This document shows, one piece after another, positions 25,705 through 33,500 of a DNA stretch of 33,999 nt. A model generated the notes under the pieces. It saw nothing but the letters and a program-made list of their open reading frames with translations, did no database searches and was not told the DNA's origin. The position numbers were made by a program, and so were the translations under genes. Source of the DNA: a virus; the IMG/VR virus record IMGVR_UViG_3300043567_000117, positions 1 to 33,999 of that record; one strand, written 5' to 3'. The number at the start of each line of letters is the position of its first letter. The stretch's first letter is position 1.

Positions 25705-27057
25705 ATGGCAACAACAGGAACATATTATTTAGACTCACCATCATTTAGCTCTGCTACGGTGGTATACTCAAATGCTACATTAACTGTTGTAGCACCTAAT
25801 GGATATTATTCTAATGGGACTATCGTTAGGTATCAGTCATCAGGCGTTTTAATGCCTCAGCAAAATTGTCCATCTTGTGCTACTCCATGTGGAGGTACAA
25901 TAAATGCTAGTGGAAATCAGGGCATTTATTATTTGGATACAGAACTAGGGGAGGATACAGGAGCTGTTGTTATTACATTCAATCCTTTAAGTATCCCTGA
26001 TGGTATTAAAGCTGTTTATAATAGTGTGACTTACAATGGAGTATCTTCTCCAATTTATGGTTGGTTGCAAGGTGTAGCAGGATTACCTACATATATAGGT
26101 CAGATAAGTGGAGACTGTGGGATAGTAGCTAACTCACCATATACTCTTAATGAGTTTGAGTATAATGGTACAACATTTGCATCATTAGGTACAACTACAA
26201 GTGTATCTATATCAGGAGCTCAAGTTCAATTAACAGGAAATCCTCCCGGTAATACTAAAATGGTAATACCAAAAACACAGGCAAGTCCTTCGGTATTGAA
26301 TCTTAGTTTTATTGGTCCATGTACAGGAACAGCATTTAATATTTCAGTTGCTTGTCCTGATGCATTACCATCATTTGCATCTAGTAATTTAAATGCAAAC
26401 AGCACATTAGCTTGTGCTGATGCTATTGATCAGACATATTACATTGCTTATGTTAATGGATCAACAGGAGTACTTGGATTATATGATTTAGTATTTAGTG
26501 ATCCAAATGGGCAGTTTAAACTATCGGCAGGATATTATAAGACCAATCTTGCAGGAACTAATGATTGGTATCAGGTAGATGCCAACGGTGTGATTATTGC
26601 ATTTGGTGCATGTCCTACTCCACCTGAAGAATCTTATAACTGCGTAAGTGGTAACTGCGTTGATCCCGGAGATGGTAGCGGAACATATGCTACACTAGCA
26701 GAATGCGAAGCTGATTGTGGTGCTATAAGTGTTCAGTCTGTAGGAGGATTCATGGAACCTTGTTCAGGAGGATCTATTGATGATTACATGGGAGCAGTAG
26801 TTGTGCTAGACGTTCCTGCTGATGTTGATAGTCAATTCGTTGTAGAGGTATACTACGTAGAGACAGGTAGTACTTGTGGGGGCACTCAATTTATGGAGAC
26901 CTTTACTGTAGACATACTTGAAGGTGATGACATATCAAACTTTAATGCTTGTACTCAAGGTATTAATTTCCCTACAGGAGCTGTTATTTGTGGAGCTTGC
27001 ATAGTAAGTTGTGATAATCCAAATATAACAATAGGTGGATTCCAATGTCCATCATAA
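25705..27057 (+). CDS. Cys-rich virion surface/fibre protein, 450 aa
   Basis: Probably a tail or fibre protein. The frame extends back to an ATG at 25663 inside the previous gene, but I chose ATG 25705, which lies one base after the previous stop and gives the expected start MATTGTYYLDSPSFSSATVV, a module known from Bacteroidota phages together with 'YYSNGTIVRYQ' and 'PQQNCPSC'. I count 19 cysteines in 450 residues. Residues ~311-340 form a unit with 'YNCVSGNCVDPGDGSGTY' and 'ATLAECEADCG' that recurs in phages of this phylum. The rest is beta-rich and Gly/Ser/Thr-rich. Even spacing of the Cys suggests disulfide pairs outside the cell. Adhesion to the host is an inference; no enzymatic motif was seen. 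Confidence 0.68.
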   Translation: MATTGTYYLDSPSFSSATVVYSNATLTVVAPNGYYSNGTIVRYQSSGVLMPQQNCPSCATPCGGTINASGNQGIYYLDTELGEDTGAVVITFNPLSIPDGIKAVYNSVTYNGVSSPIYGWLQGVAGLPTYIGQISGDCGIVANSPYTLNEFEYNGTTFASLGTTTSVSISGAQVQLTGNPPGNTKMVIPKTQASPSVLNLSFIGPCTGTAFNISVACPDALPSFASSNLNANSTLACADAIDQTYYIAYVNGSTGVLGLYDLVFSDPNGQFKLSAGYYKTNLAGTNDWYQVDANGVIIAFGACPTPPEESYNCVSGNCVDPGDGSGTYATLAECEADCGAISVQSVGGFMEPCSGGSIDDYMGAVVVLDVPADVDSQFVVEVYYVETGSTCGGTQFMETFTVDILEGDDISNFNACTQGINFPTGAVICGACIVSCDNPNITIGGFQCPS

Positions 27058-27063
27058 AATAAT

Positions 27064-27870
27064 ATGGCAAACTATACATTAACATATAGCGAAGGAGTAG
27101 AAGGGTGGCCATCCTTCTATTCCTTTTATCCTGACATGATGATCGGGATGAACAATTACTTCTATTCATTTAAGGGAGGTAACTTGTATCGTCATAATGT
27201 AAACGAGACTAGGAATAACTTCTATGGTCAGCAGTTTAATTCTACGATTCAGAGTGTGTTTAATGATGCTCCTCTTGATAATAAGATATTCAAGACCTTA
27301 AACTTAGAGGGTAATGAATCTTGGAAAGCAGAGGCTCAGACTGACATACAGACAAATGGATTAGTAGAAAAGCTTTGGTTCGAGAAGAAGGAGAACTCAT
27401 GGTTTGCATTCATTAGAAGCACAGGTGGTATCCCTGCTAATGCATCTCAGTATCCAACAAGATCTGTTAATGGTATTGGTAGGAGTTCAACTATATCAGG
27501 TACAGGTACTGCTGTTCAGATTAACTTCTCTATATCACCTACTCTTGTTTCAATAGGCAGCATTATTAGTGTTGGAGATTACCTATATTATTCTTTACCA
27601 CCTAATTACAGTACTCCATTATTATTAGGAAGAGTTACAAATATTCAAGTAGACTATCCAAATAACTTAAATAGGATTACAGTTAACTCAACAATATCAG
27701 GAGCCACTATTCCTACTATTCAGAATCCTTACATAATGTACATTAAGAATGCCACTGCAGAATCTAATGGTCTACTTGGGCACTATTGCGTATTTACTCT
27801 TGAGAATAATGATACATTTAAAGTTGAGTTATTTGCAGTAGAATCTGATGTAATGAAAAGTTATCCTTGA
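27064..27870 (+). CDS. Tail structural protein following the stabilisation protein, 268 aa
   Basis: Probable virion protein of the tail tip. The opening 'YTLTYSEGVEGWPSFYSFYP' and then 'DMMIGMNNYFYSFKGGNLYRHN' match a conserved pattern ('S-x-S-x-x-V-x-GW-x-SFYSY-x-P ... N-x-FF-x-FKGG-x-x-x-HN') I recall in podoviruses, located right after gp10-like genes. The middle 'FKTLNLEGNESWKAEAQT' is part of the same pattern. The C-terminal half is beta-rich ('ISVGDYLYYSLPP', 'TVNSTISGATIPT'). It lies six bases after the Cys-rich protein gene. It ends with TGA and is followed by a promoter-like box, closing the neck/tail unit. Function is not known in detail. Confidence 0.72.
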   Translation: MANYTLTYSEGVEGWPSFYSFYPDMMIGMNNYFYSFKGGNLYRHNVNETRNNFYGQQFNSTIQSVFNDAPLDNKIFKTLNLEGNESWKAEAQTDIQTNGLVEKLWFEKKENSWFAFIRSTGGIPANASQYPTRSVNGIGRSSTISGTGTAVQINFSISPTLVSIGSIISVGDYLYYSLPPNYSTPLLLGRVTNIQVDYPNNLNRITVNSTISGATIPTIQNPYIMYIKNATAESNGLLGHYCVFTLENNDTFKVELFAVESDVMKSYP

Positions 27871-27877
27871 TTTTGAA

Positions 27878-27885
27878 TATCTTTG
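27878..27885 (+). promoter_or_regulatory. Putative promoter -7 box (TATCTTTG) before the internal-protein genes
   Basis: TATCTTTG matches TAnnTTTG and is followed by TGTAAA. It sits in the 54-base gap before the gene at 27925, leaving a leader of about 30 bases that is A/T-rich and lacks Shine-Dalgarno. No TTTG at the -33 distance. It would separate transcription of the internal virion genes from the tail genes. Confidence 0.45.
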
Positions 27886-27924
27886 TGTAAACGAGTGAAC
27901 TTTAAGATATAAAATTATTATACT

Positions 27925-28731
27925 ATGCCAATTTTAGCAACAATCGCAGCAGCTACAGCACTAGCTTCAACTGCATTTACAACAGGCAAGTCTTTTTCTT
28001 TGGCTTCTAAGCAAAGAAAAATACAAAGAGAAGCTGAGTCTGATGCTGCAAAGGCTATGGCTGAAGCTCGTAAAAAACTAGAAGTAAACTTCTATGATAA
28101 TCTATCTATTCTAAAAGAACCATATGAGCGTGAGCGTGAGGCAATAATTTCTGCAGCAGGAGCAGCTACTACTGCTGCTCAAGAAGGTGATACACGTGGA
28201 GCGGCTGCTACAGCAGGAAGAATTCAGTTAGGTGTTCAGCAAGGTCAAAGAGAAATAGCAGGAGCTATGGGTCAGGAAATGCTTGCCCTTCAAAAGCTAT
28301 CTGCAGATGAAGCATCAAGATTACGTGACATGAAAGTTGGCATTGATCTTGGTGAAGTAGAAGGAGCTCAGTTGAAAGCACGTGATGCACAAGAATCAGC
28401 GGCTGCATATACTCAGCAAGGAATGCAAGGTATTCAAGACTTTGGTGAAAAAGCATACAAGATGGCTCCATTATTTGATAGTAAAAGTTTAAAGGGATTC
28501 CAATCTGAAATAGGTAATTTATCTTTTACACCTGAGGAGTTTACTAAATTTGGTAATGTCGCTGAACGTGGAGGATTAGGTCCTCAATTGGAAGGCCCAT
28601 TTACAAACTTAGACTTTCAGACTGTAGGTAAATTTGACAGAATTCAATTCGAAAATTTTTTAAAGGCATTAACTAGACAACAGAAAGATATGCTGTCTAG
28701 AAATTTACTAAATCCTTTCAACCCATATTAA
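27925..28731 (+). CDS. Ala-rich internal virion (ejection-type) protein, 268 aa
   Basis: Likely packaged inside the head or neck and ejected with DNA. The N-terminus 'MPILATIAAATALASTAFTTG' is hydrophobic and could insert in a membrane, followed by a charged coiled coil ('SKQRKIQREAESDAAKAMAEARKKLE') and long Ala/Gln/Glu helices ('AGAATTAAQEGDTRGAAATAG'). This composition resembles gp7/gp16-type ejection proteins of P22 and T7 gp14, and a family of the same kind in environmental podoviruses near the tail genes. The C-terminal third is less helical. It is the first of three consecutive genes of the same character (27925, 28738, 30567). No sequence motif proves ejection; membrane insertion is inferred. 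Confidence 0.6.
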   Translation: MPILATIAAATALASTAFTTGKSFSLASKQRKIQREAESDAAKAMAEARKKLEVNFYDNLSILKEPYEREREAIISAAGAATTAAQEGDTRGAAATAGRIQLGVQQGQREIAGAMGQEMLALQKLSADEASRLRDMKVGIDLGEVEGAQLKARDAQESAAAYTQQGMQGIQDFGEKAYKMAPLFDSKSLKGFQSEIGNLSFTPEEFTKFGNVAERGGLGPQLEGPFTNLDFQTVGKFDRIQFENFLKALTRQQKDMLSRNLLNPFNPY

Positions 28732-28737
28732 TAAATA

Positions 28738-30552
28738 ATGGCAGGTACATATTATAAATACGCAGAACGAGACGTTGATAGTCAGGTAAATTGGGCTCAG
28801 GTAGGAAAGGACCTGAGTGATATGCTTTTAAAAGAAACTGAGCTAAGAGAACAGAAGAAAGCTGAGATTGATAGGCAGTCTAGAGAACTAGGTCAAAGAT
28901 TAGAGAATCTTCCTACAGGAAATTCTGATGAGATAAATTCATGGACTACTAATTTTGCATCTGATATGCAGTCTTATAGATTGCTTACTGATAAACTTTT
29001 AAAATCAGGTAATCTAAAACTAAAAGATTATAATCTGATAAGACAGAATACTCTTGATGGTACAACAAACGTACTTAATTTATCCAAAGAATTCCAAGCA
29101 GAGTTTGACGAGAAAATGAAGAGACGTATGGAAGACGTTTCATCAGAAGCAGAAACTCAAATGATGGCATTCTTAGAAGGGTTCTCAAACTTAGCAAAAA
29201 CAAAACCTGTAATTAATGCTGCCACCGGTGCTGTGAGTTTAGCCAAAATGGAGAAGGGGCCTGATGGTGTATTAAGAATTAAAGAAGGTAATGACAGTAC
29301 TGTAACTTCTGCTCAAGCTCGTGAAAGATTAAAGCTAAGAATCGATAAGTATAAACTTAATGATGCCCTTGCTAGTGAAGTTAAATTAATGGGTAAAGTT
29401 GTAGAGGAAGTTCAGACTGCTGCCGGTACAATTTATTCACAGGGTATGATTACTAAACTTAGTGATCCCACTCAAAGGAAAGGATTAAAACAAGAAGGTC
29501 AAGAAGCAGTTAATAACTATCTAGATATAGAAAATAAAATTATAGAATCTAAAATTTCTAATCCATTTCACGTTTCTTCAATCTTATTTGATTGGTCAGG
29601 TGGAGTAGATCCAAATACAAACACTCCTTATCAGATAACATTTGATAAAGATCTTGCAGCTACTAGTTCGCATTATATCCTTTGGTCTGAACAGGATGGG
29701 GTTCTTCAACCTGATTTTGAATCAACAGATAATGGTGAACTTCAGTATAATAATGCCAAAGAATATTCTAAGTTAAAATTCAGAAGTATGCTTGAGCAAA
29801 GCAAAGAGCTTAAGCCTACATCTCAACTATCAGATCAAAGAAGAACTCCTAGTTCAACTGATTATGAAAGACAAGACTTACAGACAAAGGCTGATAACTT
29901 TGGTAAGAATGTGGCTTTCTTAGTAGCAGGTAATGAAGCCCAAAAAAGATTAGCAGTAGATTATTTCAGAGGTATTCAAGGTATAAAAGGATTTGAGGTA
30001 TTGGATAATGCTATTAATATTCTTAGAGGATCACAATCAATACCTTATGAATACAGAGGGTCAGCAATAGACTATGCTAGTTCTCTTATTTCTAATTTGA
30101 ATAGAGATGTAGGTCTACCTGAGAATATGATTATGAATGCTGTCCAAAGATTCTTACCTAATCAAAATATTTCAAGAATAAAGCTTGGAAGAATTGAGAA
30201 TCTAGCAGCAAGAGATTATAAACCTGAGGTAGCTAAATATAGTGTAGATAATGTAGTTATTTCAGAAGATAATCCTCAAGCTACAACAGCATATTTAAAT
30301 GATAAATTTGGTAAATTAGGATTCTCATTTAGTGGTGGAACAGATGGGGCAACTGATGACTACATAATAGCTGTCAGTCCTACAGGTGCAGTTTCTCCTA
30401 GATTACAAATTGATGACTTGTCTAATTTGAGTGTAATTATTAAATTTATACAGGATAACTTTGACCCTAATTTAGCAGGGCAAATGTTTGAACCTCAAAA
30501 TGAACAGCAGGGTAATACAGGACAACAGGGTGGCCAAGCCCCAAGAGGATAA
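28738..30552 (+). CDS. Internal virion (cargo-type) protein, 604 aa
   Basis: I recognise the N-terminus 'MAGTYYKYAERDVDSQVNWA' followed by 'DMLLKETELREQKKAEIDR' and 'LLKSGNLKLKDYNLIRQNTLDGT' as a family located between tail and internal-protein genes in environmental podoviruses. Residues ~20-250 are helical and likely coiled-coil, the middle contains a beta-rich part ('VSSILFDWSGGVDPNTNTPYQ'), and the last ~25 residues are Gln/Gly-rich and flexible ('NEQQGNTGQQGGQAPRG'). No catalytic motif is visible. It follows the 268-aa protein by 6 bases and precedes the large protein by 14 bases. Role as an internal or cargo protein is inferred from its neighbours and from related genes in phages lacking a tape measure. 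Confidence 0.58.
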   Translation: MAGTYYKYAERDVDSQVNWAQVGKDLSDMLLKETELREQKKAEIDRQSRELGQRLENLPTGNSDEINSWTTNFASDMQSYRLLTDKLLKSGNLKLKDYNLIRQNTLDGTTNVLNLSKEFQAEFDEKMKRRMEDVSSEAETQMMAFLEGFSNLAKTKPVINAATGAVSLAKMEKGPDGVLRIKEGNDSTVTSAQARERLKLRIDKYKLNDALASEVKLMGKVVEEVQTAAGTIYSQGMITKLSDPTQRKGLKQEGQEAVNNYLDIENKIIESKISNPFHVSSILFDWSGGVDPNTNTPYQITFDKDLAATSSHYILWSEQDGVLQPDFESTDNGELQYNNAKEYSKLKFRSMLEQSKELKPTSQLSDQRRTPSSTDYERQDLQTKADNFGKNVAFLVAGNEAQKRLAVDYFRGIQGIKGFEVLDNAINILRGSQSIPYEYRGSAIDYASSLISNLNRDVGLPENMIMNAVQRFLPNQNISRIKLGRIENLAARDYKPEVAKYSVDNVVISEDNPQATTAYLNDKFGKLGFSFSGGTDGATDDYIIAVSPTGAVSPRLQIDDLSNLSVIIKFIQDNFDPNLAGQMFEPQNEQQGNTGQQGGQAPRG

Positions 30553-30566
30553 AAAAATAAATACTT

Positions 30567-33500
30567 ATGGATGAGAAATACATACTAGACCTGTATAATA
30601 CTGTAGTAAAGAATGATCCATCTTTCAAGGTGGATGTATCCTTTGATTCATTCAGACAAAAAATGTCTGATCAGAATTATGCCAAGAGAATATATGGGTG
30701 GGTATCAGGTGTTGATCAAGAGTTTAAGAACAACAATCCTGAAGATCAGTTCATGAAACTATTATCAGCTGAAACTGCTTCTCCAATGAGTGGACTAGCA
30801 GGGACTCCTATTGATAGAGAGATAAAAAAAAAAGACAATACGGCATCATCTTTGGAAGATGGTTTATTGGCATACAGGAGATTTAATCCTACCACAGGAA
30901 AGATTGAAGGAGAGGGACCTGAGACTGAGTCTGTCCAAGTAGTAGAACAGGAAGGCCCTGCACAGCAGCCTAGAGATTTAAATACAGGTGAGTACATTTT
31001 AAACTCAATGAATGCTGTTAGTAGGGGATTCTATAAGAACTTAATTGGTAATCCTATTAAAGGACTTGGTACCTTATTGGAGAAAGGTAATCCTTCTAGA
31101 CTTTTTGGAGACTCAGGAAAGAGTCCTATCAGTGATTCTCTTATTGAATTCGGTACATGGTTTAATAATGCCATTGATGAAGTAGCTCAACAAGATGAAG
31201 CGTTCAAAGGAACATTAGTTGATCAGGGTGGACAGGCAATGGGTCAAGTACTGTCTACTATTCTTACTGCAGGGCTTGGTGGTATGGCATCAAAAACTTT
31301 AGGAGGAGCTTCAGCAATACCTACACTTCAAACAGCTGCAACAACAGGTGCAGCTGCAGAGGTAGCAAAGGATGTTGCAACAGGGGTTGTAAGTCTTCCG
31401 GGTATAAGCATGGCTCTAAGTGTAGGGCAATCCGAATTTGACAGAGCTAAACAAGCAGGTGCCACTGATGATCAGGCATTTGAAGCTTTCTATAAAAATG
31501 CAGTGACAGGATCAATCCTTGAAAGAGTTCCTGCTATGCAGTTCTTAAGGAGATTTAATAAGGCATCTAAAGGATCAGTTATAGATTATATAAAAACCAA
31601 GGGGGTTGCAGGTGTTACAGGTGGTTTAGAAGAAATGACTACTGAAATATTACAGCAATTGTACTCTAATAAAACTGCTCAGGAAATTTATAATATAAAT
31701 CAAGAGTTGTTTGAAGGGGTTGGTGAATCCGGTGGGATAGGTTTTGGTATTGGTTTTCTTCTTAATGCATTAGGTGCTAATGCTAGGATATTAAGACAGT
31801 CAGGTAAAAATACTGAAGCTAATACAATAGAACAACAGATATCTGAATTTGAGAATAGAGCTGAGAAGGGAGGTAAATCAAACTACAAGGTAAATGGATT
31901 TAGTATAACGGATCCAAAGATTATCAGTGACATGATTGATAAGCTTAGTGGAGTTGATCTAGCAAATTCAAATATTGAAATCATTAATGATCCTGAGCTT
32001 AATACCAAACTACAAAATAAGATAGTTGACGATTCACTTAAAGATCAAATAAGAAAAGCCAATCCTGATCTTAATAATGCAAGCGTTAATGCTATCGCAG
32101 GACTACAGAAAGAATTAAATAATTTAGAAGGTAATACAACTCAGGTTGCTAAGGATAGAGCAGCTGAGATTAGAACTAAGATAAAAGATATTCAGGCAAA
32201 TCAACTGACAGAAGAGCCAACAACATATAGAGTTGATGGTAAGGATGTGTCTGTAGATTATATTGATGAGCTGATAAAAACTAAAAGCAAGGAAGAACTT
32301 CTTGCTATGAATATTGAAATAAATAATGATCAAACAGGATTAGCAGAAAGACTACAGGCTGCAGGAGGAGCTAAAGCTGCTTCTCCTACAGTAGAGACTC
32401 CAATCTCTCTTACAGAGGAGTTGGCACAATCTATTGCTGAAAAACGAAAAGCAAGAATTACTGAGTTAGAAGATTTACTTGATTTAGATTTTGCAATAAC
32501 TCAAGAAACAGGGAAAGGAAACCTATCATTTGATGAGAGACGAGAAATAAAACAAGAGTTACAAAAATTAAACGCAGAACAAGATGCCTTTCAAGAGCAA
32601 GCAGCAGGTCAAGTACCTGTTCAGCCAACAGCCACAGTTGGCCAAGAAGTGGAGGGAGGAATATCCCAAGCAGAACCTCAAGTCACTCCCCAAGAAGGTC
32701 TCCAAGAAGAGATAGATAAGATTAATCAGGAAAGAGAAAAAGAGCTTAAGTCTTTTAGCGGCCCATTAACTCAACCTTATTTTATATTTGAAACAGATGG
32801 ACCAACAGTAGAAGAATACATTAATAAAAAGTATGACGATAAGATAAATGAGTTGACATCTAAGTCTTCAACTCAAGAAGTCAAACCTAGAATATTAACA
32901 GAGAGCTTAGGGAGTGGTGTCGTTAAATATTCAAGTGTTGATGAGAACGGAAATGAGATTGGATCTGCAACTGTATCTGTTGTCGATGACAAAGTTATTG
33001 TCGATGATATATTCGTACAAGAAGAATCAAAGAGAAAGGGAGTAGCTACAAGTATCTTTGATAAGATAACAGAAGACTACAAAGGAAAGTCTTTCGATTA
33101 TGTCGATGCCAATAATAGAGAATTTAGCAAGCCTTATCAGTTAGAGTTTGGTACTGTAGTATCAGATGAAGGATCTGCTTTTGTAGAATCTGTAAAAGAA
33201 AAAACAGAAAAGTTTAATGCAGATCAAAAAGGAGCAAGAGATGCTACAGAATTCAGCTTTGATAATCTATCAAGACAGCCACTAAAAGTATTAGAAGACA
33301 AGCTTGAAGAAATAAATAATAGTTTCCCTGCTGATCCTGATGTTGACAAAGCACAAACAGATGCACTTGCTGAACAAAGGAAAGCTGTTAAGGATGAGAT
33401 TGAAAAAGCGAAGGCACAAATAAATACTGCGATTGAATCAGCTAAATCAAATCTTGGTAACAGACTACAAGGAGATGACTTAGATAATGCTATAGATTTG

